From NCBI GenBank assembly GCA_017545865.1, contig JAFWXO010000033.1:1-64000 (forward strand): a stretch of DNA of 64,000 nucleotides, written 5' to 3'. The notes under the pieces were generated by a model. That model was not told where the DNA came from. It ran no database searches and worked only from the letters and a program-made list of their open reading frames with translations. Positions 50,801-58,077 of this stretch are shown here, in pieces. Each line of letters starts with the position of its first letter. Within the stretch, counting starts at the first letter, position 1. This stretch comes from Clostridia bacterium (GTDB lineage Bacteria > Bacillota > Clostridia > Christensenellales > Borkfalkiaceae). Made by a program: the position numbers and the translations under genes.

Positions 50801-52924
50801 AAAGATGTGAAGCCTAACTCAAAGAATAAAATAGTTGTAGAAAATATTCTGGATATTGTAAATAGACACGCTAGTCAAATGGCTGCTTATTATGGTTTGG
50901 CTATTCCGGTTAAGTCGTTTAATAGAATCTTTAACAAGAAACTTGAAGACGGCTCAAAATTACGCACAGAAATCGGCAAAGTAGACTCAGACTTTGAGAA
51001 GTATGTCGGAAAGCTTTTAGCTGACTTGCAAGGCAATATAAAAGAGCGTTCTGGCGTAGATAAACTTGTATCTAAGCTTCGTGGTTGGGGTGCAAGAGCT
51101 TCTTTAGGATTAAATCTTAAAGTATTAGCTACTCAGTTTGTATCTCTTCCGGCTGCTTCGGCTGTTGGTGTAAAATATAAAAATCTTATGAAAGGTTTTG
51201 GTATGGCAATCGCCAGAAAAACTGACTTTGATACTCTGACAACTTATGCTCCTATGTTGTGGGAAAGATTCAATGAAGGAAGCACTGTAGATGTAGGATT
51301 ATTAAAAGAAGGTGCTGGAATACTTGGCAAAATTGATATGTGGACGGATATTACTACAGCTCCTATAGGGAAAATCGACCAGTTTATATGTGGTGCTGTT
51401 TGGAACGCTTGCTTAGAGCAAACAAAGAATAGCTCTCAATATGAGAACTATTCTGAAGAGCATTATAAAGCTGCAGCGAAGCTAACAGAAGAAGCTGTAA
51501 TAAAAACACAAGCTAACTACACGGCTCTTTATAGACCGGCAATTTTAAGAGAACAAAGTTCTTTTATGCAGTTGTCGACAATGTTTATGTCAGAGCCTTT
51601 ACAACAATTCTCTCTATTAACTAGCGCTATAGATAAAATTAGAGTTGCAAAACTACAATTAAAATCTGCAGACGCTGAATCAAGAGCTGAAGCTGAAGCT
51701 TTACTTAAAACAGCTAGAGCTGAAGCTACTAGAGCTATTGCTACAGTCGTAGTCGATACAATTATTCTAACCTTAATTGCTCAAGCGTTTAGGTGGATTA
51801 AAGGTCAAGACGACGAAGAAGAGAGAGTTCAATCAATTATTCAAGACTTTGCAGAAAACTATATTGGTATGTTGCCTTTTGTAAAAGATGTATATTCTTA
51901 TCTTAATGGGTTTGATGTTACAAACTATGTGTCAAGTGGCTTAACTAATATAGGTCAAAGTTTGCAAGACTTAACATCTATAATTGACTTACTAGCTTCT
52001 GGAAATGCTTACGACGAAGCCGAAGTTTATGGAAAGCTAAGAAAAACACTTTTAGCTATCTCTCAAACTTTTGGTATTCCTATTAGAAACTTAGAAACAT
52101 ATTGCAAAGGAATTATTGAAAAATTCTCTCCTTCAGCAGTTTATAAGTATGAGAAATTCTTCTATGACGGAACTACAAGCTCGTATATGGAAGACCTAAC
52201 GAAAGCAATCGAAGACGGCGACGAAAAGCTTGCAGATACAATTATAGACAGCTTCCTAACGGAAGAAAAAATTCCAGTAAAAGACAAAGAACTAAGAGAA
52301 ACCTTAAAAGAGTTATATTCTCAAGGATATAGTGTCTTCCCTAAATCTGTAGGAACTTCAATTACATACTCTGTAGGCGAAGGCGAAGAAAGAGAAGAAT
52401 TTAAGATAAATCTTACTACCGGCCAGAGAGCTAGATTCAGAAGTGTTTATCAAGAAGCTAATACCTATATTAAGAAAATGGTAAACACTCAAGCTTTCAA
52501 AGACTCTGAAGCTGAGATACAAGCTAAATCAATCAAAGCTATTTATGACTACTACTATGACTTAGCTCTGGAAGACTTAACTGGCGAAGATATGGTTAGC
52601 GAAAAAGATAAATTATTTTATAGCGCAATACCTATAGAAAAATTAGCTTTAATTATAAAAACTGCTAGAGCGTTTGAATCAGACAAAGACGACAATGGTA
52701 AAACTATTTCTGGCTCTAAAAAGAAAAAAGTGCAACAATATGTCGCTAATCTGGAACTGACTGCTGCAGAAAAATATATGGTTATGGGCTATCTAGGTTA
52801 TAAGAATAGTGTCGGCGAAGGTAAAGTTAGAGTTTATATTCAACGACTACAACTTACAAAAGCTGAAAAAGAAGCTCTTCTCGAATATTGTGGCTATGAA
52901 GCAAAGAAAAAAGCAAGGCGTTAA
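47789..52924 (+). CDS. Giant phage-type polyvalent/internal virion-like protein, 1711 residues
   Basis: The first 18 residues belong to the nuclease remnant. The rest is mostly helical and charged, with a region at about 1100-1320 (LGLNLKVLATQFVSLPAASAVG, SFMQLSTMFMSEPLQQFSLL) and a membrane span near 1317 (IATVVVDTIILTLIAQAF). This resembles the C-terminal part of very large phage proteins with LPD-type domains (LPD38-like), thought to be injected with DNA. Such genes are late genes, yet no other virion gene is present. The start at 47789 has no ribosome site, so it may be expressed only by frameshift or be a fusion artefact of deletion. Family call from memory. Confidence 0.55.
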   Translation: MKFLRDKGIEFEVVKKAFSADDTEILAYEWIIENNVLEELENLRRNNLDDWDYIDKIKPEISKKLAEAYMNIYENYSIDDGAPAFKQRIKESWKKKAETIAEDIGFGQIDGILRRAAEYKAKKGTLVIDEVATRDNLRNATKNLENELNNYVYDILSKYDKGSYVRNDVDPFDRYGNRKPFSKLYTKVSLENLVSYMRGSVRDSEGFNYGVGNIRSLLAKQFKSLQEIKESKNKLISEEEMKKLKDASSAAFEAIAGSIHEDFFVANDMVRDIAAGSMSEYSIKAIFKEYGRPEPSAETIGAIKEFLDTLKDYPTQYFEAKPQRAVAFEEVKYVIAPYGTDSSIIQYFENLGIEVKQYGDNTTTRSQTLKSLPEDIKFVISKGLQKKNDAKNTRMKVYSKIEAEKAINNILSDSHTSSAVFKSLAGAKKSEIVEKLWIALNTKDEGYRAGIALQIADYIVENAVAEDIYESGVNEDDIYIVNTIREYMHSFDLDSIKGEIKYRYDKDNSPFLIWGKRKGDSGFGADQIGQELNERGIKIEAINEAEIFFEIVDTYKSALSRIKKTTKQNIKDLASEEEVKQLKQEIAREVLFAYDRYGSKTKFSQVIEKYQKKIAFLTEQLKDTRERNKVINNLFETVDRVKALEKYKAADVELAPEVTKFIGLLKKIKTWRGNLANNIREIMNTYRQEVDGKKLYELIGNEADGIKNPTAQLIEDIANKRGELTTTELKNLDLILRNFIHNAKNYDRVFFEGRNQSDTEIVQQAIKETQKAIKTKDEGFLGGLGKFTRWLQNPVWRFERLGSYRKNSVMAKVFRELQAGNDKKALFRKQVYKHYEEFFKTNKKLLKEWRNQTIEIDGVKMSKGQMISLYMLSLRKQAQSHLFSNEAQDAGVVRVSNEKYAAKHEFRSALTKGEDFNITLETITKIENQLTDVDKQYIELTRKFFDEIARNAKSETDMALFGISNVGEENYIPIRVADDQIYKQLGNESMNFNDLFSVYSPSFNKDVKPNSKNKIVVENILDIVNRHASQMAAYYGLAIPVKSFNRIFNKKLEDGSKLRTEIGKVDSDFEKYVGKLLADLQGNIKERSGVDKLVSKLRGWGARASLGLNLKVLATQFVSLPAASAVGVKYKNLMKGFGMAIARKTDFDTLTTYAPMLWERFNEGSTVDVGLLKEGAGILGKIDMWTDITTAPIGKIDQFICGAVWNACLEQTKNSSQYENYSEEHYKAAAKLTEEAVIKTQANYTALYRPAILREQSSFMQLSTMFMSEPLQQFSLLTSAIDKIRVAKLQLKSADAESRAEAEALLKTARAEATRAIATVVVDTIILTLIAQAFRWIKGQDDEEERVQSIIQDFAENYIGMLPFVKDVYSYLNGFDVTNYVSSGLTNIGQSLQDLTSIIDLLASGNAYDEAEVYGKLRKTLLAISQTFGIPIRNLETYCKGIIEKFSPSAVYKYEKFFYDGTTSSYMEDLTKAIEDGDEKLADTIIDSFLTEEKIPVKDKELRETLKELYSQGYSVFPKSVGTSITYSVGEGEEREEFKINLTTGQRARFRSVYQEANTYIKKMVNTQAFKDSEAEIQAKSIKAIYDYYYDLALEDLTGEDMVSEKDKLFYSAIPIEKLALIIKTARAFESDKDDNGKTISGSKKKKVQQYVANLELTAAEKYMVMGYLGYKNSVGEGKVRVYIQRLQLTKAEKEALLEYCGYEAKKKARR

Positions 52925-52944
52925 AACCTTGCTTTTATTTTTTG
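52906..52944. terminator. Bidirectional terminator at the element's right end
   Basis: AAGCAAGG and CCTTGCTT pair around an eight-base loop containing the giant gene stop, with A-run and T-run on either side. On the minus strand it can end tRNA-Ser transcripts, replacing the displaced tRNA terminator. Confidence 0.8.
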
Positions 52945-53002
52945 AATACATAATCCAGAATAACAAAATCTTTAGTAAAGAAGGTGTTCGGATTATGTGA
53001 TA

Positions 53003-53015
53003 TTGGCGGAGAGAG
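53003..53015. other. Attachment site attR (13-bp core) in the tRNA-Ser 3' end
   Basis: TTGGCGGAGAGAG, identical to attL at 44017-44029. The tRNA stays complete, because its 3' acceptor strand is part of the repeat. Confidence 0.78.
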
Positions 53016-53094
53016 GGGGATTTGAACCCCCGATACGCTTATGACGTATACACGATTTCCAATCGTGCTCATTCGGCCACTCTGACATCTCTCC
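53004..53094 (-). tRNA. tRNA-Ser (anticodon GGA)
   Basis: On the minus strand the 91-base sequence starts GGAGAGATGTCAGAGTGGCC and ends CTCTCTCCGCCA with CCA encoded. The acceptor stem is GGAGAGA/TCTCTCC. The anticodon arm is CACGA-TTGGAAA-TCGTG, giving GGA. A long variable arm (ATACG/CGTAT) marks a class II serine tRNA, and the T arm is GGGGG-TTCAAAT-CCCCC. It is the integration target of the element on its 3' side. Confidence 0.97.
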
Positions 53095-53184
53095 ATATTT
53101 GATTGAACGCTTTTATCTCAAAGCGCTCAATCATTATATATTATAATTTTAAAAAAATCAACTAATTTAACGGAGTTCTAAAAA

Positions 53185-54108
53185 TCATTTTAAAAAGCCG
53201 TTTACAATTTGTTCTTCCGCTTGTTGCTCGGTAAGACCAAGCGTCATAAGTTTTATAAGTTGCTCGCCCGCAATTTTTCCTATCGCCGCTTCGTGAACGA
53301 GTGATGCGTCAACGTCGTTCGCGTTAAGACCGGGGAGGGCTAAAACCTTTGCCTTGTCCATAACGATAGCGTCACACTCCGTTCTTCCCGTGCATGCGCA
53401 GTTGCCGTTTACAACGGAATAGAACTTTTGAACGGAACTGTCTTTCGCAACCGCTCTTGAAACAACATGAACGTTCGAGCCTTCGCCGTTGATATCCACG
53501 TTAAAGTCCGTTTCAGCATACTGATTGCCGTGAGTCATAATCTTTTCGTGAATAATAAGGGTAGCGTTTTCTTTAAGCGTTGCCGACGTTTTTCTAATAG
53601 ACGAGTCAACGCCCTTGATTTGAGCCGTTTCCATCGTCATTGATCCGCCTTGGTCAATCTCAATAACGGTGGTGGGGTTCATAACCTTTTTGCCGTTTCC
53701 GTCGCCACCGCCGTAGTGCTTTTCATAGTATAAAACTTTAGCGTTTTTGCCAACGTGGAAGGAGTGAATACCATCGTGCGAACTGTCGCCCGAGTCAACG
53801 GTGTGAATACCGCAACCTGCAACGATAATAACGTCAGCCCCGTCTTCGATATAAAAGTCGTTATAAACAAGGTCTTTTATACCGCTTTCAGTGATTATAA
53901 CGGGGATATCAACTCTTTCGCGCTTTTCACTTTTTTTAATGATAATATCAATACCAGGCTTGTCAGTCTTAGTAACGATATCAATATTTGCCGTAACGTT
54001 TCGTGAGTGCAAGCCACCGTTTGAACGGATATTGTAAGCGCCGGTTGGGATAGACTCAAGGTCGGCAACTTCTTTTAATAGATTTTTTTGAATACTGTCA
54101 AGCGCCAT
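53185..54108 (-). CDS. sufB: SufB/SufD-family Fe-S cluster scaffold (minimal SUF)
   Basis: Scaffold protein for iron-sulphur cluster assembly. The 307-residue protein is a short SufBD beta-helix without the long N-terminal part of SufB. It has HDGIHSFHVGKNAKVLYYEKHYGG and the C-terminal DASLVHEAAIGKIAGEQLIKLMTLGLTEQQAEEQIVNGF typical of the family's conserved end; Cys in NCACTGRTECDA are candidate ligands. It follows sufC by one base. A lone SufC-SufB pair matches the minimal SMS-type system of anaerobes. A cysteine desulfurase gene lies 10 kb away at the window end. Confidence 0.92.
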   Translation of the reverse strand: MALDSIQKNLLKEVADLESIPTGAYNIRSNGGLHSRNVTANIDIVTKTDKPGIDIIIKKSEKRERVDIPVIITESGIKDLVYNDFYIEDGADVIIVAGCGIHTVDSGDSSHDGIHSFHVGKNAKVLYYEKHYGGGDGNGKKVMNPTTVIEIDQGGSMTMETAQIKGVDSSIRKTSATLKENATLIIHEKIMTHGNQYAETDFNVDINGEGSNVHVVSRAVAKDSSVQKFYSVVNGNCACTGRTECDAIVMDKAKVLALPGLNANDVDASLVHEAAIGKIAGEQLIKLMTLGLTEQQAEEQIVNGFLK

Positions 54109-54109
54109 A

Positions 54110-54832
54110 TCAGTTCTCCTTTTCCGTTAAAACGGAGCAAGCCGAACTTTTTAAAATATCGGGAAGAACGTCTGCCTTAACCCCGTCCGACTTAACTTTG
54201 CCGTTGGCAATCACGATAATTCTATCGGCAATATTGAGTATTCTTTCTTGGTGAGAAATTATAAGGAGCGAACCGCCAACCTTTTCAGATAAGCGTTCGA
54301 AAACCTTAATCAAACTATTAAAACTCCAAAGGTCAATGCCTGCTTCAGGCTCGTCAAAAATGCTAAACTTAGCGCCACGCGCCATAGTTGCTGCAATTTC
54401 AATACGTTTAAGTTCGCCACCGGATAAACTTGCGTTGATTTCACGATTAACGTATTCTCTCGCGCAAAGCCCAACTTCAGATAAGTAAGCGCAAACTTCC
54501 TGAACGCTCAATTTTTTACCGCTTGCAAGGTTAACTATATCCGAAACGGTAATGCCTTTAAAGCGAACGGGTTGTTGGAAAGCAAACGCCAAGCCCTTGT
54601 GGGCGCGCTCGGTAATAGAAAGGTCTGTAATATCTTCCCCGTCTAAGTAAATCTTTCCGCTCGTTGGCTTAATAATGCCCATAATAATTTTGGCAAGGGT
54701 AGACTTACCCCCACCGTTAGGCCCTGTAAAAGCGATAAACTTTTCATTGAGCGTTAAAGAAACGTTATTTATAATGTCTTTCTTCCCGTCTTCGTTCTCG
54801 GCGGTAAAGCATATATTTTTAAGTTCTAACAT
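54110..54832 (-). CDS. sufC: SufC-type ABC ATPase of Fe-S assembly
   Basis: ATPase partner of the SufB-like scaffold. Walker A is GPNGGGKST near residue 40, the signature is SLSGGELKRIEIA, and Walker B is FSIFDEPEAGID. The open frame has an earlier ATG at 54838, but the -10 box ends only three bases before it, so it should not be in the transcript. The second ATG at 54832 gives MLELKNICFTAENEDG, the usual SufC start, about 240 residues. No ribosome site is present, so the message is nearly or fully leaderless. Confidence 0.93.
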   Translation of the reverse strand: MLELKNICFTAENEDGKKDIINNVSLTLNEKFIAFTGPNGGGKSTLAKIIMGIIKPTSGKIYLDGEDITDLSITERAHKGLAFAFQQPVRFKGITVSDIVNLASGKKLSVQEVCAYLSEVGLCAREYVNREINASLSGGELKRIEIAATMARGAKFSIFDEPEAGIDLWSFNSLIKVFERLSEKVGGSLLIISHQERILNIADRIIVIANGKVKSDGVKADVLPDILKSSACSVLTEKEN

Positions 54833-54841
54833 AGCCATATT

Positions 54842-54870
54842 ATTTTAAAGTATTATTGCATTTTTGTCAA
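54842..54870 (-). promoter_or_regulatory. sufCB promoter
   Basis: Minus strand TTGACA (54865-54870) and TAAAAT (54842-54847), spacing 17. The predicted transcription start is at about 54835, next to the sufC start codon. Confidence 0.72.
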
Positions 54871-54890
54871 TGAATTAAACGGTTATTTTA

Positions 54891-54927
54891 TTGATTTGAG
54901 AGTTAACTTGTGATATAATAATCACAA
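54891..54927 (+). promoter_or_regulatory. Promoter of the phosphomannomutase-family gene with palindrome
   Basis: TTGATT at 54891-54896 and extended TGATATAAT with TATAAT at 54914-54919, spacing 17. The palindrome TTGTGAT-N6-ATCACAA at 54908-54927 covers the -10 box, as an operator would. Confidence 0.65.
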
Positions 54928-54949
54928 CGAGAAAACGAAGGAGATTTTT

Positions 54950-56452
54950 ATGGATTACAAAAAACTTCAAAACGGAAGCGATATTCGTGGCGTTGCGATA
55001 GACGGCGTTGAAGGTCAAAGCGTTAATCTTACTGAAAAAGTTTGCAAAGATATAGGCAGGGGCTTTGCTCTTTGGCTTAAAAATAAAACGGGCAAAACAA
55101 GCCTTAAAGTAGCGGTTGGTAGAGATAGCAGATTATCCGGCGAAACCCTTTCTCAATGGATTTGTTCAAGTATGGTGGAATCTGGGCTTTTAGTAACCGA
55201 CTTTAAAATGGCGTCAACCCCCGCAATGTTTATGTCCACCGTAACCAAAGGTTACGAGTTTGACGGTTCTGTTATGATTACCGCAAGCCACCTTCCTTTT
55301 AATAGAAACGGCTTTAAGTTCTTTACCGCGGGTGGCGGTCTTGAAAAGGGCGATATTAAAGAAATTTTAGCGTTCGCTGAAAACGGCGACCAAACGGGTT
55401 TAGAAAAAGGCTCATACCAAACCGGCGAGTTTATGGACGCTTATTCCAAAATCTTAGCCGATAAAATTAGAAACGCCGTAGGCGAAGAACAACCGCTTAA
55501 AGGCTTTAAGGTTGTGGTTGACGCGGGCAACGGAGCAGGCGGTTTTTACGTTGACAAGGTTTTAAAACCTTTAGGCGCAGACACGACTGGCAGTAGATTT
55601 TTAGAGCCCGACGGTAGTTTCCCAAACCACATTCCTAACCCTGAAGACAAAACGGCTATGAAATCGATTACCGACGCGGTTAAAGAAACGGGCGCGGATT
55701 TCGGCATCATTTTCGATACGGACGTTGATAGGGCAGGCGCAGTTTTATCCGACGGCAGTGAACTCAATAGAAACAGAATTATCGCAATACTTTCTGCAAT
55801 CTTACTTAGAGAACACCCCGGCACTACTATCGTTACCGACTCCATTACTTCCACGGGTCTTAACAAGTTTATCGCCGAAAAGGGCGGTGTGCATCATCGC
55901 TTTAAACGTGGGTATAGAAACGTTATAAACGAGGCTATAAGGCTAAATAACGAGGGAAAAGATAGCCAACTCGCCATTGAAACTTCAGGCCACGGCGCAT
56001 TTAAAGAAAACTACTTCTTAGACGACGGCGCTTATATCGTTACCAAACTTTTAATCGAACTTGCGCGTGGTAAAAAACAAGGTTACACCCTTCAATCTCT
56101 TATCGAAACGCTTGCCGAACCCGTTGAAAGCATTGAGTTCCGCATGAACATTTTGCTTGATGAGTTTAAAGAATACGGTCAAAAGGTAATAGACGATCTC
56201 ACCGCTTACGCTCAAAACAAAAAAGGTTGGTCGCTTGCAAGCGATAACTACGAAGGCGTTAGAGTTAATCTTGACGGTGATCACGGCAACGGCTGGTTCT
56301 TACTTAGGCTTTCCCTCCACGACCCCTTGCTTCCTTTAAATATTGAAAGCGACGAGCAGGGTGGCGCTAAAAAGATTGCCAAAGAACTCGCAGAGTTCTT
56401 ATCCGCTTACGATAAACTTGAAAAATCAAAAATTGAAGAATACGTTAAATAG
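54950..56452 (+). CDS. Phosphomannomutase/phosphoglucomutase family protein
   Basis: Alpha-D-phosphohexomutase of 500 residues. The N-terminal NGSDIRGVAIDG is the substrate-entry opening. The phosphoserine loop is MITASHLPFNRNGFKFF, where the usual TASHNP becomes TASHLP. The metal loop is DTDVDRAGAVL and the sugar-specificity region lies near AIETSGHGAFKENYFLDDG. It interconverts hexose 1- and 6-phosphates for cell-surface sugars. It has its own promoter and terminator. Confidence 0.88.
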   Translation: MDYKKLQNGSDIRGVAIDGVEGQSVNLTEKVCKDIGRGFALWLKNKTGKTSLKVAVGRDSRLSGETLSQWICSSMVESGLLVTDFKMASTPAMFMSTVTKGYEFDGSVMITASHLPFNRNGFKFFTAGGGLEKGDIKEILAFAENGDQTGLEKGSYQTGEFMDAYSKILADKIRNAVGEEQPLKGFKVVVDAGNGAGGFYVDKVLKPLGADTTGSRFLEPDGSFPNHIPNPEDKTAMKSITDAVKETGADFGIIFDTDVDRAGAVLSDGSELNRNRIIAILSAILLREHPGTTIVTDSITSTGLNKFIAEKGGVHHRFKRGYRNVINEAIRLNNEGKDSQLAIETSGHGAFKENYFLDDGAYIVTKLLIELARGKKQGYTLQSLIETLAEPVESIEFRMNILLDEFKEYGQKVIDDLTAYAQNKKGWSLASDNYEGVRVNLDGDHGNGWFLLRLSLHDPLLPLNIESDEQGGAKKIAKELAEFLSAYDKLEKSKIEEYVK

Positions 56453-56478
56453 AAAAAAGACGGCTAAGCCGTCTTTTT
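56453..56478 (+). terminator. Terminator
   Basis: AAAAAGACGGC and GCCGTCTTTTT pair tightly, directly after the mutase stop codon. Confidence 0.93.
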
Positions 56479-56601
56479 AATTTTTCTTTTAAAAAATTAT
56501 CATAAAATATTCTCATACGCTTTACAAATAAGAGTAAAAGTATTAAAATCAATAAGGTTTGTTACTTTTGACAAAATAAAACTAAAAGTTTTAGGTGAAT
56601 T

Positions 56602-57882
56602 ATGCAAGCAATTTTATTATCCTTGTCAATAGCGTTATTCGGCGGTTTAATGCTTTCACGCTTGGCAAAACTTTTGCAACTCCCTGCCGTAACGGCGTAT
56701 CTCGTTGCGGGCATTTTAATCGGTCCGTTCTGCCTTGGTAAAATCGGCGTTGACGGGCTTGGGTTTACGAGCATGGAAAACGTTGAAAGTTTTTCAATAC
56801 TTTGCGACGTTGCTCTCGGTTTTATCGCCTTTGCAATCGGCAACGAGTTTAGGCTTTCTCAACTTAAAAAAATCGGTAAGCAAGCAACGGTTATAGGTAT
56901 TTTTCAAGCGGTGTTTACAACGATTGTGGTTGATATAGTTTTAATCTCGCTCCACCTTATTATGCCCGATAAGTTCCCACTTCCCGCGGCAATCATTATG
57001 GGCGCTGTTGCATCGGCTACCGCTCCTGCGGCAACCTTAATGGTAGTAAGACAATACAAGGCTAAAGGCCCTGTAACTGACGTTTTGCTCCCAGTCGTTG
57101 CGCTTGACGACGCGGTTGGTTTGGTTTTATTCTCCGTTTCTTTCGGCGTTGCTAAAGCGTTAATTGCAGGTCAAGTAAGCATTATCGGTATTATTTTAGA
57201 ACCGCTTATTGAAGTTGTTTTATCAATCGGTCTTGGCGCTATCGTAGGTTACGTGTTTACCTTTTGCGAAAGGTTTTTCCACTCAAGGTCAAAGCGCTTA
57301 GCAATGTCGGTTGCGTTCGTGCTACTCACGGTTGGCGTTTCAAACCTTTCCTTCTCGATAGGCTCTGTTCACGTTGCTTTCTCTCCGCTCCTTGCTTGCA
57401 TGATGCTCGGCACGGTGTTCTGCAATATTTGTGATTTTTCAGAACAACTTATGGATAGGCTTGATAGGTGGACCGCTCCTTTCTTTATCTTATTCTTCGT
57501 GTTAAGCGGTGCGGAACTTGATTTGAGCGTTGTAACCGACGGGTTAATCGTTTTAATCGGCGTTGTTTATATCGTGTTCCGTTGCGTTGGTAAATATTTC
57601 GGCGCAAGGCTTAGTTCCACAATGGTAAAGAGTGACGCTAACATTAAAAAATATCTCGGCATAACGTTATTCCCGCAAGCGGGCGTTGCGCTCGGTATGG
57701 CTATGAAGGCGGGCGCGCTTTCGGGCGGTATCGGTATGATAGTTTCAAACCTTACCTTATTCTCCGTTTTAATTTACGAAATCGTTGGTCCTTTCCTTAC
57801 CAAGATTGCCTTAACTAAAGCAGGCGAAATTGACTTTGAAGGTAAAATTAGTCAACGTCAACTTGAGGCTATGAAAAAATAA
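56602..57882 (+). CDS. Cation/proton antiporter, CPA2 (KefB-like) family
   Basis: Twelve or so membrane spans in 426 residues of the Na+/H+ exchanger fold. It begins LSLSIALFGGLMLSRLAKLLQLPAVTAYLVAGILIGP, typical of CPA2 proteins. The paired-acid membrane site is in LDDAVGLVLFSVSFG, and ALGMAMKAGALSGGIGMIV is near the end. There is no TrkA-N or other cytosolic regulatory domain, so it is a bare antiporter. The ion is unknown. It is followed directly by a mini-hairpin array. Confidence 0.87.
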   Translation: MQAILLSLSIALFGGLMLSRLAKLLQLPAVTAYLVAGILIGPFCLGKIGVDGLGFTSMENVESFSILCDVALGFIAFAIGNEFRLSQLKKIGKQATVIGIFQAVFTTIVVDIVLISLHLIMPDKFPLPAAIIMGAVASATAPAATLMVVRQYKAKGPVTDVLLPVVALDDAVGLVLFSVSFGVAKALIAGQVSIIGIILEPLIEVVLSIGLGAIVGYVFTFCERFFHSRSKRLAMSVAFVLLTVGVSNLSFSIGSVHVAFSPLLACMMLGTVFCNICDFSEQLMDRLDRWTAPFFILFFVLSGAELDLSVVTDGLIVLIGVVYIVFRCVGKYFGARLSSTMVKSDANIKKYLGITLFPQAGVALGMAMKAGALSGGIGMIVSNLTLFSVLIYEIVGPFLTKIALTKAGEIDFEGKISQRQLEAMKK

Positions 57883-57887
57883 AAAAC

Positions 57888-58043
57888 AATCAACAGCGCA
57901 AAACTCTGTTTTGCATTTAGCGTTGCGTAAGCAACATTTAGCTACGAAGTAATTTAGCGTTGCGTAAGCAACATTTAGCTCAAAAAAAATCCACAGCGCA
58001 AGCCAACGGCTTGCATATAACGTTGGCAAAGCAAACATATAAC
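57888..58043. repeat. Array of mini-hairpins with fixed linkers, array 2
   Basis: Inverted repeats GCAAAA/TTTTGC, GTTGC/GCAAC (twice), TAC/GTA, GCAAGCC/GGCTTGC and an imperfect GTTGGC/GCAAAC are separated by ATTTAGC and, in the last part, ATATAAC. Two heads, AATCAACAGC and AATCCACAGC, start the two sub-arrays, matching the ATCCACAAC head of array 1. It lies between the antiporter stop and a terminator, and contains no gene. Confidence 0.75.
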
Positions 58044-58044
58044 T

Positions 58045-58074
58045 AAAAAACCCTACGAATTTCGTAGGGTTTTA
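58045..58074. terminator. Terminator between antiporter and SulP genes
   Basis: AAAACCCTACGAA and TTCGTAGGGTTTT form a perfect stem with A and T runs on the two sides; works for both convergent genes. Confidence 0.93.
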
Positions 58075-58077
58075 TTT

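Larger units (their letters stand above)
44017..53015. mobile_element. Integrated element at tRNA-Ser(GGA), deleted prophage or satellite (about 9 kb)
   Basis: The region is bounded by the 13-bp tRNA-end repeat. Genes in order are a serine recombinase, a membrane peptide and a repressor on the minus strand, then a Cro-like protein, small early genes, a broken PD-(D/E)XK nuclease and a giant phage-type protein on the plus strand. Codon choice differs from the flanks (many AGA, ATA and GCT codons and few of the GTT/GCG/AACG runs common in the chromosome). There are no terminase, portal, capsid, tail, lysis or conjugation genes. Hence it is either a remnant after a large internal deletion or a satellite using a helper. 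Confidence 0.82.

Noticed and set aside
44017-53015. Conjugative or transposon-type element
   Set aside because: No relaxase, mobilisation, type IV secretion or transposase gene; the repressor/Cro switch and giant protein are phage-like.
54908-54927. Rex or CRP binding site
   Set aside because: Half-sites look similar, but the spacing is two bases too long for either consensus, so no regulator is named.
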